From Maribacter algarum (ex Zhang et al. 2020) (lineage in GTDB: Bacteria; Bacteroidota; Bacteroidia; Flavobacteriales; Flavobacteriaceae): DNA of 64,000 nucleotides. Position numbers and translations under genes: made by a program. Numbering within the stretch: position 1 is the stretch's first letter; each line of letters opens with the position of its first letter. Location of the stretch: positions 310,001-374,000 of the forward strand of contig NZ_VATY01000005.1 in the NCBI RefSeq assembly GCF_005885635.1, given 5' to 3'. Under the pieces are notes generated by a model. It ran no database searches. It was not told the DNA's origin and saw nothing but the letters and a program-made list of their open reading frames with translations. Positions 8,949 through 19,500 of this stretch are shown in pieces.

Positions 8949-10040
8949 TTATTGTTTATAGGAATTCAATTTTTCCCAATCAAATTCGACTCCGATACCC
9001 GGCGTATCGGGGGCCACCGCGCGATGATTTTTAACGACCAAAGGTCTTTTGGTATATTGGTCAATCGGGAAACTATGTACTTCCAACCATCCGGAATTCG
9101 GTTGGGCCGAGACCAAACTGACATGCAATTCTTGCATACCATGTGAGCATGCAGGAATATTATATTTGTTGGCCAATCGCGCTGCTTTCAACCATCCTGT
9201 GATTCCACCGCAATTGGAAGCGTCTGGTTGTACAAAAGAAAGTTTTGCCTGTTCCATGGCATATTCAAATTCGTGAATGGTATGCAGGTTTTCGCCCATC
9301 GCCAAAGGGAAACCTGTGGCATCGGCTATTGCTGCAAAGCCCTTATAATTATCTGGAATAATGGGCTCTTCAAACCAAGTGATATCGTATTGGCGAAATT
9401 TTTCGATGGCCTCGATGGCTTTTCCCACGGTCATTGAATAATTGGCATCGACCATAAAGGTCACATCTTGACCAATATATTCGCGAACTGCTTTGATGCG
9501 CTCAATATCCTCATCAAGGTTTTCGCGACCGATTTTTATCTTAACGGCATTGAATCCGGCGGCCAAATAACCTTCCATGTTTTTTAATAATTTGGGAATG
9601 GGGAATTGTAAATCGATTCCCCCGCAATAAGCCTTACAAGTGTTTCCAGCCCCACCCGCCATTTTCCAAAGCGGTTGATTTGCTTTTTTGCACTTGATAT
9701 CCCAGAGCGCCATGTCAATAGTTGAGACCGCGAATGAAACGATTCCGCCACGACCAACATAGTGCATGTGCCATTCCATAAAATCATAAATTCCATCAAC
9801 ATCGTTGCCATTTTTTCCGATTAAAGTAGGAGCAATGTCATGGTCGACCATTGCTTTTATCGAATGGCCGCCCTTGCCTCCAGTATACGTGTAACCTGTT
9901 CCATGAGTGTCATCATCCAAAGTGATGGTGGTTGTTACCAATTCAAAATGGGTATGGTCGCCGTGTTTGGCGTCGTTCATTACTTCAGGCAATGGCACTC
10001 TGAACAAGGTACAGTTAATGGTCTTTATCTGTGCGTACAT
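8949..10040 (-). CDS. 3,6-anhydro-L-galactonate cycloisomerase (enolase superfamily)
   Basis: A cytoplasmic protein of 363 residues. It opens the 3,6-anhydro ring of anhydro-L-galactonate to give 2-keto-3-deoxy-L-galactonate. The MLE-type barrel is intact: KIKIGREN (KxK base), FMVDANYS (metal Asp), WFEEP (metal Glu), GENLHT (metal Glu) and the late His in CSHGMQELH. The N-terminal block [17 protein letters not shown] and the end [16 protein letters not shown] closely resemble, as I remember it, the characterised cycloisomerase from agar-degrading Vibrio. The start codon abuts the stop of the AHG dehydrogenase gene, which indicates coupled expression. Other acid-sugar dehydratases of the superfamily are the alternative. 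Confidence 0.85.
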   Translation of the reverse strand: MYAQIKTINCTLFRVPLPEVMNDAKHGDHTHFELVTTTITLDDDTHGTGYTYTGGKGGHSIKAMVDHDIAPTLIGKNGNDVDGIYDFMEWHMHYVGRGGIVSFAVSTIDMALWDIKCKKANQPLWKMAGGAGNTCKAYCGGIDLQFPIPKLLKNMEGYLAAGFNAVKIKIGRENLDEDIERIKAVREYIGQDVTFMVDANYSMTVGKAIEAIEKFRQYDITWFEEPIIPDNYKGFAAIADATGFPLAMGENLHTIHEFEYAMEQAKLSFVQPDASNCGGITGWLKAARLANKYNIPACSHGMQELHVSLVSAQPNSGWLEVHSFPIDQYTKRPLVVKNHRAVAPDTPGIGVEFDWEKLNSYKQ

Positions 10041-11495
10041 TTATGCCTTGTGTCTAATGTAAAATGTCTTTTTTTCCAAGTATTGTTCGAAGCCGTATTT
10101 ACCATCTTCGCCTCCGCTACCGGAAAGTTTGTACCCATTGTGAAAGCCTTGGTGCTGCTCACCATGACCACGATTCACATAGATTTCACCGTATTCCAAT
10201 TCATCATTACACTTCATAATCGTGTTCATATCATTGGTAAACACCATAGCCGCTAAACCGTATTCACAATCATTGGCATAGCCTACAACCTCATCAAAAG
10301 TCTTGAACTTCAACACTGGCAGTATAGGACCGAAAGACTCTTCGTGAACAATGGTCATATCTTGGGTGACATCAGTTAGCACGGTTGGTTCAAACCAATA
10401 TCCTTTTTCAAATGCCGCACCTTCTGGGCGTTTACCACCAGTAGCAAGGGTTGCACCCTCTTTCAAACTCACTTCTACCAGATGTTCCATATGTTTTAGT
10501 TCGGAGGCGTTGACCTTAGGCCCCATGTCGGTTTCTTCTAACATTGGGTCACCTACTTTTAAGGCTTTGGTTTTCGCTATGAATTTTTCCATGAACGTAT
10601 CATAGATTCTTTCATGAACATACATTCTTTCGTTACAGGTACACACCTGTCCGCAGTTGTCAAAACGGGAATTCAAAGCCGCTTCTACCGCAGCATCAAT
10701 GTCGGCGTCTTCAAATACGATGAACGGAGCTTTTCCCCCTAGTTCTAGCTGTACATGCGTTAAATTTTGCGCTGCATTTCGTGCAATTTGTTGTCCTACA
10801 GGGGTAGAACCCGTCATAGTAACCATTTTGGTAATTGGATTTTCAACTAGAGCATTACCCATTGCCCTGCCCGGTCCTGTAAGTATGTTTAGCACTCCAT
10901 CCGGAAGTCCTGCTTTTTTGGCCAAATTACCAAGTTCCAAAGTTGCTAAAGGTGTCTCTGATGTAGGTTTGATGACAACCGTATTTCCAGCCACTAAAGC
11001 TGGGCCTAATTTTCTTCCTGCTAAGGCCAGTGGAAAATTCCAAGCTGTAATAGCTACAACAACCCCTCTTGGAATCTTTTGAATCCATATTTGTTCGTTC
11101 GGGTTGTCCGAGGGAATGATATCACCTTCAATCCTTCTTGCCCCTTCGCAGGCATACTCAATGAAAGAGGCCGTTACCGCAACTTCCATTTTGGCTACTT
11201 TTAAAAGTTTGCCCTGCTCTTTGACTAAAAGCTCCGCTAAATCATCGGCGTTGGCTTTAATTTCGTTCGCTAGTTTGTAAAGCATTTCAGCACGTTGTCG
11301 AGCTGGCAATTTCTTCCACGATTTTTGAGCAATTTCTGCCGCTTCTAAGGCCATTTGAGCTTCTTCCACCGTTCCTTTTTGTACTTGTGCCACGATTTCT
11401 TCCGTGGACGGATTGACCACTTCTATGGTTTCACCAGAAGTTGAAGTAATCCATTTTCCATCTATGAATAATTGATACTCTTTTATATCTGCCAT
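10041..11495 (-). CDS. 3,6-anhydro-L-galactose dehydrogenase (aldehyde dehydrogenase family)
   Basis: An aldehyde dehydrogenase of 484 residues that would oxidise 3,6-anhydro-L-galactose to anhydrogalactonate with NAD(P)+. Visible motifs are ITAWNFPLALAGRK (cofactor site), MTGSTPVGQQI, LELGGKAP (general base Glu about 251) and GQVCTCNER (catalytic Cys about 285). The C-terminal signature NRGHGEQHQGFHNGYKLSG followed by GGEDGKYG matches, from memory, the agarolytic AHG dehydrogenase and also resembles lactaldehyde dehydrogenases, which are the alternative. The context (GH117, cycloisomerase, KduD-like SDR) supports the AHG role. A degenerate copy of the PUL motif may lie just upstream. Confidence 0.85.
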   Translation of the reverse strand: MADIKEYQLFIDGKWITSTSGETIEVVNPSTEEIVAQVQKGTVEEAQMALEAAEIAQKSWKKLPARQRAEMLYKLANEIKANADDLAELLVKEQGKLLKVAKMEVAVTASFIEYACEGARRIEGDIIPSDNPNEQIWIQKIPRGVVVAITAWNFPLALAGRKLGPALVAGNTVVIKPTSETPLATLELGNLAKKAGLPDGVLNILTGPGRAMGNALVENPITKMVTMTGSTPVGQQIARNAAQNLTHVQLELGGKAPFIVFEDADIDAAVEAALNSRFDNCGQVCTCNERMYVHERIYDTFMEKFIAKTKALKVGDPMLEETDMGPKVNASELKHMEHLVEVSLKEGATLATGGKRPEGAAFEKGYWFEPTVLTDVTQDMTIVHEESFGPILPVLKFKTFDEVVGYANDCEYGLAAMVFTNDMNTIMKCNDELEYGEIYVNRGHGEQHQGFHNGYKLSGSGGEDGKYGFEQYLEKKTFYIRHKA

Positions 11496-11569
11496 AATAT
11501 TCTAATTATGAGTTTGATTTAATCTCTCTAATTATGTATACTAGTTATTGTTTTTAAAATGAAAAGGAG

Positions 11570-12340
11570 TTATCGTCCCATCCAGCCCCCATCAACCAAC
11601 ATCGTTCCGCCATGCATATAACTCGAAGCCTCAGAACATAGAAAAACGATTGGACCTTTGAAGTCTTCCGGTTGACCCCATCGACCTGCCGGAATCCGTG
11701 CTAATATGGATTCATTTCTTTCAGGATTATTTCGCAAAGCTTCCGTGTTATCCGTACTGATATAGCCCGGTGCAATAGCATTTACGTTTACGCCTTTGCC
11801 TGCCCATTCATTGGCAAATGCCATGGTCATCTGACCTATAGCACCTTTACTAGCGGCATAACCCGGAACCGTGATTCCACCTTGGAAGGTTAGGAGGGAG
11901 GCGGTAAAAACGATTTTACCGTCGCCTCTAGCCACCATTTCTTTACCCAATTCACGTGTCAAAACGAATTGAGCTGTTTGATTTACTTCGATGACCTTAT
12001 CCCAATATTCATCGGAATGCTCTACCGCGGGAGCCCTCAAAATCGTGCCCGCATTATTTACCAGAATATCGATTTTAGGAAAATCATCTTTTACCTGTTT
12101 GATAAAGGCATAAAGGGAATCACGATTGCCAAAATCGCATTGGTAGGCCTTGAATTTACGACCGATACCTTCGACTTCTTGTTCGACTATACTCCCATGC
12201 AGTTCTAAAGATGCACTAACACCGATAATATCGGCCCCAGCTTCAGCCAATGCAACGGCCATACCTTTACCGATTCCTCTTTTACATCCTGTTACCAAGG
12301 CTGTTTTACCTCTTAGGCTAAATTGATTCAATACACTCAT
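11570..12340 (-). CDS. kduD: KduD-like SDR, probable 2,5-diketo-3-deoxy-galactonate reductase
   Basis: An SDR of 256 residues, closest to KduD (2-dehydro-3-deoxy-D-gluconate 5-dehydrogenase). It has TGCKRGIGKGMA at the N-terminus, NNAGTILRAP, TASLLTFQGG and the catalytic YAASKGAIG near residue 158, and it ends with the family-typical SSYMHGGTMLVDGGWMGR. KduD interconverts KDG and the 2,5-diketo-3-deoxy acid. That diketo acid is also what C5 oxidation of 2-keto-3-deoxy-L-galactonate yields, so in this operon the enzyme would deliver KDG from the L-anhydrogalactose branch. It lies 25 bp downstream of the Zn-ADH gene. Family assignment is strong; the direction of the reaction is inferred. Confidence 0.88.
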   Translation of the reverse strand: MSVLNQFSLRGKTALVTGCKRGIGKGMAVALAEAGADIIGVSASLELHGSIVEQEVEGIGRKFKAYQCDFGNRDSLYAFIKQVKDDFPKIDILVNNAGTILRAPAVEHSDEYWDKVIEVNQTAQFVLTRELGKEMVARGDGKIVFTASLLTFQGGITVPGYAASKGAIGQMTMAFANEWAGKGVNVNAIAPGYISTDNTEALRNNPERNESILARIPAGRWGQPEDFKGPIVFLCSEASSYMHGGTMLVDGGWMGR

Positions 12341-12365
12341 TGTGTTCTATTGTTGGGTTTTAATA

Positions 12366-13382
12366 TTAAGCTTGACAATCCATCAAGACTTTCATTCCAT
12401 CGGGATTGTTATCTATATTTTCGAAAACCTTTTGAATATTGCTTAAAGGTTGCACATCGGTTATCATCTCTTCAAAAGGAAGTTCATTTTTGGTAATCAG
12501 ATCAATCGCCTTTTCATAATCTTCTTTCTCGTAAACACGCGCTCCAATCAGTTTCAGTTCTTTCCAAAAGAACTTAAACAGGTCGATTTCTTTTTTCTGC
12601 CCATGAATGGCTACCATCAAAATTCTACCTCGAATTCCGGCTACTTCGGTCATCACATCCAAGGCAGGTTGCACGCCGGCCACCTCAAAAACCACATCGG
12701 CTCTGCGCCCCTCGGTTTGTTCTTTGACATATTCGACCAAATCAATCTTCATGGGATTCACAGCATTCAGACCTAATTCCTTGGCTTTTGCAATTCGATT
12801 TTCATTGACTTCGGAAACAATAACATTGGCTCCAGTCTCCTTTGCTACCATAGCTACTAAGAGTCCGATGGGACCTCCTCCCAATACAACAGCAGTTTCA
12901 CTCGACTGAAGTTCGCTTAGGCGCACGTCATGAACCGCAACGGATAAAGGTTCAATAAGCGCCGCCAATTTTAAATCGGTTTCTGCTTTCAATTTATGGA
13001 GTGTAAAAGCCGGCACATTCCAATATTGTTGCATGGAACCCGGACTATCGATACCGATAAATTTTAAATCCTCACAAATGTGGTTAAACCCTTTATCAGA
13101 AGGCTTTACTCCTCTATCATCAAGTGGCCTAACCACAACCTTTTCACCAATTTCAAAGCCTGAGACATCATCGCCTAAGGCATCAATGGTACCTGACATT
13201 TCATGACCTATTGTAACGGGAATATTGACACGCTTATCCATCATTCCATGATAGATATGCACATCAGTTCCGCAAACTCCGGAGTAGGCTACTTTGATTC
13301 GAACTTCCTCGTTTCCGGGGGCTTTGATTTCTTTATCTATAACAGAAAAGGTTTTGTTTCCTTCGTATACTGTGGCTTTCAT
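12366..13382 (-). CDS. Zinc-type alcohol dehydrogenase, probable 2-keto-3-deoxy-L-galactonate 5-dehydrogenase
   Basis: A medium-chain dehydrogenase of 338 residues. The catalytic zinc ligands are present: CGTDVH at about residue 37 and GHEMSG at about 60. The Rossmann motif is AVVLGGGPIGLLVA at about 164. The lobe that normally carries the four-cysteine structural zinc reads RPLDDRGVKPSDKGFNHICED and has a single Cys, so the structural zinc has probably been lost. Next to the KduD-like SDR, the likely job is C5 oxidation of 2-keto-3-deoxy-L-galactonate. The gene sits between GH117 (17 bp gap) and kduD (25 bp gap) in one operon. Other sugar alcohol or acid substrates are possible. Confidence 0.82.
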   Translation of the reverse strand: MKATVYEGNKTFSVIDKEIKAPGNEEVRIKVAYSGVCGTDVHIYHGMMDKRVNIPVTIGHEMSGTIDALGDDVSGFEIGEKVVVRPLDDRGVKPSDKGFNHICEDLKFIGIDSPGSMQQYWNVPAFTLHKLKAETDLKLAALIEPLSVAVHDVRLSELQSSETAVVLGGGPIGLLVAMVAKETGANVIVSEVNENRIAKAKELGLNAVNPMKIDLVEYVKEQTEGRRADVVFEVAGVQPALDVMTEVAGIRGRILMVAIHGQKKEIDLFKFFWKELKLIGARVYEKEDYEKAIDLITKNELPFEEMITDVQPLSNIQKVFENIDNNPDGMKVLMDCQA

Positions 13383-13399
13383 TATTCTAAATTAATATG

Positions 13400-14611
13400 T
13401 TATTCTCCTTTCGCCTTATGGGTAGTTCTTCTTTTAGAGGTAAATCGCATAATGCTCTGCTCGTCATAATTGTTATAGATATGCGTCAATCCCCATCTAA
13501 GAATTTCTGTTGGCTCTTTTTCGTTATCTGCAGTGCGGTTTAACCCAATTGCATGGGCCGCCCCTTTAATGGAGGACTTTATTTCAAAATTGATTCCATC
13601 GGGTGACCATTGAATGGTATTCTTTTCAGGACCGTCGGTCGTAATCAAAGAAGCGATTCCCCCATCATAGGGCCATACACAGATTTCATGCCCGCTATTA
13701 CTAATTGGGTTATAGGGAGATTTCACATAAGGTCCTTTTGGGTTATCGGCAATTGCTACACCATGACGAATCTGTCTTCCGCCAAAAGTGATTTCCTCAC
13801 CCATTTGCTCTCCTTTATAATACAAGTAGAATTTACCTTGGTAAGGAAGAATGCAAGGGTCATGTACCTTATGGCTATCGAAGTCGCCTTTCTTCACAAC
13901 ACTATGACGGTCTTGAACTTCTCCTTTCCAAACTCCGTTATCGGCCGGTCGTAAAATGGGCTCTTCGCTTTTTGTCCAAGGTCCATCGGGAGAATCCGCC
14001 CATGCCAGACCAACGGTATTTTTAACGCGAACGTTATAAGGTGATTTAACCGCTTGGTAACAGAGATAATATTTGTCGTCCCATTTCATGATTTCGACCG
14101 TAAAAACGGAACGATCATCATAGGCACCCTTTTCTCCCCTAGCAACGGCCATACCTTCTTCTTTCCACGTAATTCCATCCTCAGAGGTGGCGTACCAAAT
14201 ATCACATCTGTCCCAGGGGAAAACCTTATCGTTTTCTATATCACCAGCGAACCCGTCGGTCTTGCCCGTACTTTTTGAATACCATACGTAGTATTTTCCA
14301 TTCTCCTTGATCATCGCGCTTGGGTCACGTCTAACTACGCCTGGTTCATAGGCCAAATCTCCTTTTAAGGGTTCCGGTCCACTAAATTCGATAAACCATT
14401 GATTGCCTAGATCCGCGGGCCATTTCAACGCTCTTTTAGACGCAGCACTTAAATATTCAGGGTTCGTTATGCCCAAGTGGTCAATCTGTTCGGGCGTTGC
14501 CTCATATTTTTTTTCTGCCATTTCTCGTTTAGTATTGGTCTGTCCGTTTGAATTATTGCAACTTAAGAAAAGTATTACCGGGAGACAAAGCATTAGAATT
14601 AGTCTTTTCAT
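13400..14611 (-). CDS. GH117 alpha-1,3-3,6-anhydro-L-galactosidase (lipoprotein)
   Basis: A five-bladed propeller hydrolase expected to cleave terminal 3,6-anhydro-L-galactose from neoagaro-oligosaccharides. The start is set at 14611, where MKRLILMLCLPVILFLSCNN forms a clean lipoprotein signal; the frame is open to an earlier Met at 14713. GH117 hallmarks are the N-terminal SAASKRALKWP segment (the dimer-swap region in known structures), RRDPSAMI with the catalytic Asp, HDPCILPYQGKFYLYYKG, and SGHEICVWPY with the His used as acid in this family. It heads the operon of anhydro-L-galactose genes, which strongly supports the call. A PUL-motif promoter lies upstream. Confidence 0.9.
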   Translation of the reverse strand: MKRLILMLCLPVILFLSCNNSNGQTNTKREMAEKKYEATPEQIDHLGITNPEYLSAASKRALKWPADLGNQWFIEFSGPEPLKGDLAYEPGVVRRDPSAMIKENGKYYVWYSKSTGKTDGFAGDIENDKVFPWDRCDIWYATSEDGITWKEEGMAVARGEKGAYDDRSVFTVEIMKWDDKYYLCYQAVKSPYNVRVKNTVGLAWADSPDGPWTKSEEPILRPADNGVWKGEVQDRHSVVKKGDFDSHKVHDPCILPYQGKFYLYYKGEQMGEEITFGGRQIRHGVAIADNPKGPYVKSPYNPISNSGHEICVWPYDGGIASLITTDGPEKNTIQWSPDGINFEIKSSIKGAAHAIGLNRTADNEKEPTEILRWGLTHIYNNYDEQSIMRFTSKRRTTHKAKGE

Positions 14612-14845
14612 ACTGAAGTATTTTATAGTTAATAAGCATATGTAATAAAGATGATGGCAAATTATAGAAAGCCCCACTAGAACAAAAAAAAATGTCGGGT
14701 ACAAGCTGTTCATAAATGGGTAAAATTCGCTTTTTCGATAATAGACCAGACATATGTCGCATTCAAATCTTTTCTTAACGTCAAACAGTTGTCTAGGAAA
14801 ACAATGGGTCCAATTACCTTTTGGACTATAACTTCAAAATTAAAT

Positions 14846-14893
14846 ACAAAATAGTGTATTGCACCGTTAGCAAAAAGGATAGGGACTAGACAA
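14846..14893 (-). promoter_or_regulatory. PUL motif plus -7-like box (site P1, GH117/AHG operon)
   Basis: On the minus strand TTGTCTAGT (14893-14885) is followed after exactly 31 bp by the TA-rich box TATTTTGT (14853-14846). This is the same layout as at four other PUL promoters. It lies in a 313-bp gap between the TPR-LuxR gene and GH117. The predicted leader would be about 230 nt. A variant ATGTCTGGT lies nearer the gene, close to 14750, and an opposite-facing TTGTCTAGG lies near 14790. Confidence 0.6.
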
Positions 14894-14924
14894 ATACTTG
14901 ACATTTCACATAGGTCCGAATTGA

Positions 14925-16553
14925 CTAAATCGATGAGATAAAATCTTCTAGATTTACGCTTCTATCCAATTTCATCTTTTTTCTAAGTCTATATCTTGTA
15001 GTATGAACTGACTCAACAGAAATTCCTAGAAGCCTAGCCATTTCCTTACTTGAAAAATTCAGCTTGATCAGAGCGCAGATTTTTTGATCAGCCTGACTTA
15101 GGTTCGGATATTCCTTAGTTACCTTTTGGTAAAATTTTTCGTTGACCGCCGTAAATCTCAATTTGAACTCTTCCCAATTGCTGGTATTACTATGCGAGAT
15201 AGATTTTAAAATTTGATTGATTTCAGCTGTTTTGATACTTCCATTTTCACCTTTTAACTTGTTTTTAATTTCTTTTAAAAATTCATCCTTTTCGACCAGC
15301 TGTAGTGCAGAGGTCGCCAACTCTTTATTCTTAAGTTCGAGCAGCTCCTTTGCTTTTTGTATTTCCAGTTCTTTGCTACGTTGAATAAGTAGTTTTTCGG
15401 CTTTGTACTTTGACCGAATTTGCCTGAAATAAATAATTCCTATAACGACCAAAAAGACCAAAGCGCCTAACAAGATTATACGCTGTAAAAGTGATATCTT
15501 ATCTTGTTGCTCCAACTGCTCCAATCGTTGCTTTTGAATTAGCATTTCTTGCCTTTCTTTTTCTACTCTAAACTCATCTTTTATTTCTAAAAGCGGTTGG
15601 TTGGTTGAGCTCCGGCTATCAAAAAATTGCGCATCTAGCTTTTTTGCTTTTTCTTGACTGTAGAATGCTTTTTTAAAATCCCCTTTTTCAATATAGAGGT
15701 TGGCTAATCGCTCATGAACTAAAATTGAAAAATCCAAATGGCTATTATGCTTAGCGGAGATATCCAAGGCTTTCGCATAATAAATCTCACTAAGGCGTAA
15801 ATCTTCGAGGCTTCGATAAATATCTCCCCAATAGGTGTACACCAAAACAAGATATGAAGGACGATTTTCTTTAAACCAGGGCTCGATTTTCGTTAAAAGA
15901 GCTATTGCTTCTTGATTTTTTTTTTCTTGAGAAAGAATGAATGATTTTTCAAAATCTAAATAAGCTTTCTGAATTTGGCTGTGAGATTTATCATATTTTA
16001 GAAAACAACTATCAAGATAAATCCTTCCTAAATTAGGTTTGTCGAGCTCTCTATAGGTAGCGCATATGAGATAATAATTTTGTACTAATCTAGCCTCGTT
16101 TAACTCTCCTGTACCCACCAGGTTCTTTTTAATTTTTAATGAAGTATTGAGGTATTCGAAGGCCTTCCCTTCTTTTTTGAAAAAACTATAAAGTCTTCCC
16201 AGGCGATTGTAAATGGCTGCCTTTGAAACATCGTCTTTCGATTCGTCCGCAAGAAAAAGAGCTAGCCATAGACCATCATAAGATTTGGCATAGTCGACCT
16301 TCTGTCCATATTGAAATGGCATTTCCAAAAGTGCCTTAATGGCGTTTGTAGTATCACCCTTCTTAAGAAAGTCTCTGTAAGCACTTTCCAATAAATACAA
16401 AGACTTATCAGGACTTTCATTACGAATAGCTCTTGCTTGTTCAAAAATATCCTGTTGAGCTTGCGCTTTCCCGATAAAAATAAACATGGAAAAAAATAGC
16501 AGTAGAAAAGCTATTGTTTTCGAAATCCTTGTATTGATACCATCGAGGACCAT
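14925..16553 (-). CDS. TPR-containing membrane regulator with LuxR-type HTH
   Basis: A protein of 542 residues with an N-terminal signal/anchor (about 13-33), tetratricopeptide-like helices (about 35-320), a coiled coil, a membrane helix near 355-375 (IILLGALVFLVVIGIIYF), a second charged coiled coil, and a C-terminal helix-turn-helix. The last part reads LSQADQKICALIKLNFSSKEMARLLGISVESVHTTRYRLRKK, a LuxR/GerE-like DNA-binding domain. Such TPR-TM-HTH proteins are common PUL-linked regulators in Bacteroidota and are thought to sense a periplasmic signal. It lies 2 bp downstream of the FG-GAP lipoprotein gene, so the pair is probably co-transcribed. It is a candidate reader of the PUL motif. 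Confidence 0.85.
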   Translation of the reverse strand: MVLDGINTRISKTIAFLLLFFSMFIFIGKAQAQQDIFEQARAIRNESPDKSLYLLESAYRDFLKKGDTTNAIKALLEMPFQYGQKVDYAKSYDGLWLALFLADESKDDVSKAAIYNRLGRLYSFFKKEGKAFEYLNTSLKIKKNLVGTGELNEARLVQNYYLICATYRELDKPNLGRIYLDSCFLKYDKSHSQIQKAYLDFEKSFILSQEKKNQEAIALLTKIEPWFKENRPSYLVLVYTYWGDIYRSLEDLRLSEIYYAKALDISAKHNSHLDFSILVHERLANLYIEKGDFKKAFYSQEKAKKLDAQFFDSRSSTNQPLLEIKDEFRVEKERQEMLIQKQRLEQLEQQDKISLLQRIILLGALVFLVVIGIIYFRQIRSKYKAEKLLIQRSKELEIQKAKELLELKNKELATSALQLVEKDEFLKEIKNKLKGENGSIKTAEINQILKSISHSNTSNWEEFKLRFTAVNEKFYQKVTKEYPNLSQADQKICALIKLNFSSKEMARLLGISVESVHTTRYRLRKKMKLDRSVNLEDFISSI

Positions 16554-16555
16554 TT

Positions 16556-19500
16556 TTATTTCTTCGTGTTTACGTTAAAGAAGTCATGGACATCATTGTT
16601 ATTCACAACAATTACCATTTCTTGTTCTCCTAATTGTGCTAGTACCATATTTCTAACATCTTTATCTGCAAAAAATCCAGATTCGAAATTGGAAACATAT
16701 TGGAAATCACCTTTCCCATTTCCCTTTAAAAAAGACCCTATTCCTGCATCGGCCCTGGTTGTCTCAACCTCTGACTGATAGTTATTTCCTGCCAATAGAA
16801 GATCTTTCATTCCGTCACCATCAAAATCAGAAAATAAAATACTATTAATGGGTGATTGCTGTATTTGAAGAGCAAATGGTTCAAAACTAAAATTACCCCC
16901 TCCATCATTCATGAAAATTCCAGAGCGAAATTCAGTTGCTTTATAATGCAATGCTGATTCAAGACCTTTTCCAACAATCCCTTCCAAATCTTTGTTCGCA
17001 AAGTCGGTATAGCTTGGTATTGTCTGCGCTAAATGAGGTAATTGCTGGGTCATACAACCCTTGCCGCGAATAGGAACTTGCTTTCCCTTATAGTCCTTTG
17101 CTAAAATGATATCTTCCGAACCATTGTAATCAAAATCGGAAGTGTAAATTTCAAATGGTTTTTCTGGGGATGCATGAAATTTATAGTTTAAACCTAAATT
17201 ACCAGCTACGATATCTTTGTCACCATCATTATCAATATCCGCTACAAATAATTTGTTCCACCACCCAACGGCATCCACTAGATTTTTATAATCTTCACTT
17301 CGCTCAAGTCTGTTGTTTTTATTTAGAAAAACTTGTATTCCCATCCATTCTCCGGTAAGTAGAAGATCATCCTTTTTATCATTGTCCAAGTCGATCCAGG
17401 TGGCATCAGTGACCAAACCTAAACCCCCTAGTTCAGGGGCTAAATCATCATTCCTGATTTCGAATTTTCCATTCGTATTAACTAGTAACAAACTACTTGC
17501 CGGATGAGGGTATCTTCCGGTGATTACCCTTCCTCCAACGAACAAATCTATATCGCCATCACCGTCATAATCAGAGGGTGTTACGACTGATCCGGCAATA
17601 CCAACTTGTGGCAAGGCATCCGAAGATTTTGAAAAATTTCCTTTACCATCATTTATATAAAGTCGGTCTACTAGCAGTTTAGGAGTACTCTGGAATTCAT
17701 AGCTGCCACTTACCACGTATAAATCTTCATCACCATCACTATCTACATCAAAAAAGGCGGCGCCGACATCTTCGCTTTGCTCGTCAAATGTAAAAGCTGG
17801 ATTGTTTTTCTCTCTAAACGTACCATTCGATTGCCCTAAAAGCACCCTCCCTGGTTGCTTATGGCCACCACCTAAGAAAACATCTTCCAGCCCATCATTA
17901 TTTATGTCAGCTTTAGCCACTGCCGGACCTGTTTGAGAAAGCTTATGTGGAAGCAATATTTGTAGATTATAATCATTAAAATAAGGGTCTTCATGTTTAA
18001 AATCCGTATCTATTTTTGTAAATAAAGCGGCTGGTTTGTTTTTAGGTTCCCTTGGAGCCGCATATATATAATTCATATAGAGAAACTGATTGACGTCAAC
18101 GTCTAACAACTCTTGAACCTTGCCGTCAGGCCAAATAACCTCAAGTTTGTCAATTGACATATGTTCTCCTAAACCGAAATGGAGAATATTAGGAACAGAA
18201 GATAGAAAGCCCCTAGAATTAATTAATTGCCGGGTTTGTTTAGACCCATCTTTGAAATACAGATTTACGGTAGTTCCAACCCCAAATACATTTGTCGGAG
18301 GACCTTCAAATTCCACTTTCAAATAATATTTTATGATACTTTTAGTGGTATTGTTCTGAAGCAAAGTGACATTTTCATTAATGTTGTTTGCGACAATATC
18401 TAAATCACCATCATTGTCTAAGTCAGCATAAACGGCACCATTTGAAAATGTCGGTTGTGTATTGCTCCATGAATCTGTAACATTTTCAAAAGTTCGATTA
18501 CCCTGATTTTTGAACAGGTAGTTATTCAACTTTTGTTGTGGAAGCATTTTTGCGAAACTTAGAAAATCCTCTGCTGTTGGTTTCCGCCCATTCGTCTTTA
18601 AAATTTCGAGTATTTCATTGTTTTTATCACGATCAATAACATCTCGATATACTCCATTCGTTACATACACATCGTTGAATCCGTCTAAATCAAAATCAGC
18701 AGATAATAGAGACCAACTCCAATCGGTGTTTGCTATACCTGACATATTCCCAATTTCACTGAAAGTTCCATTACCATTATTAATTTGTAACATATTGTGC
18801 ATATACTGGTGATGATATCCCTTATCAACCATTAATTCAAACTGATCTATGGAAGTCATGCCCATGGTTGTTTTGGAGCGTATATAGTCTTCAGGATTCA
18901 TATCCAAAGTCATTAAATCTTGCAAACCATCATTGTCTATATCAGCCATATCGCTGCCCATACTATTGAAAGACATATGTTTAAAAACTTTATCCCGAGA
19001 CTCTGTAAAGGTTCCATTACCATTATTGATATAGGCTAAATCAGGCGTATTGAAATCATTACAAACATAAACGTCCATCCAACCGTCATTATTCAAATCT
19101 CCAACTTGAGGGTTCAGACCAAAACCAATATCAAATTGCAGCCCAGCTTTGACAGAAACATCTGTAAAACGACCTGTACCATCGTTGTTGTAAAGGCGGT
19201 CACTTCCTTTCAATTCAAGCGTTTTTGGGTTTTTATGAATTTTGTCCAAATCAAGAACTTTTGTTCGGCTTGTTATATCTGGTGTATTGGATATGTAAAC
19301 ATCTAAATCATTGTCTCGATCATAATCAAAGAAAGTTGCCTGAATGGAACGGTTGGCATCGGCTAAGCCCATTTCTTCTGCTTTTTCAGTAAAAGTTAAG
19401 TCACCATTATTGATGTATAGTAGATTGGCAAATTTATTGTCCTCGTCCTTCCAACCACCGCGGGAAACATAAATATCCAAATACTCATCATTGTTGATAT

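Noticed and set aside
11496-11569. PUL motif copy upstream of the AHG dehydrogenase (ATAACTAGT, 31 bp before TAATTAGA)
   Set aside because: Only the CTAGT core matches and the box is poor; noted as a possible degenerate site, not claimed.
14612-14713. Upstream start for the GH117 gene
   Set aside because: The added 34 residues push a clean lipoprotein signal into the protein interior; the start at 14611 is preferred.
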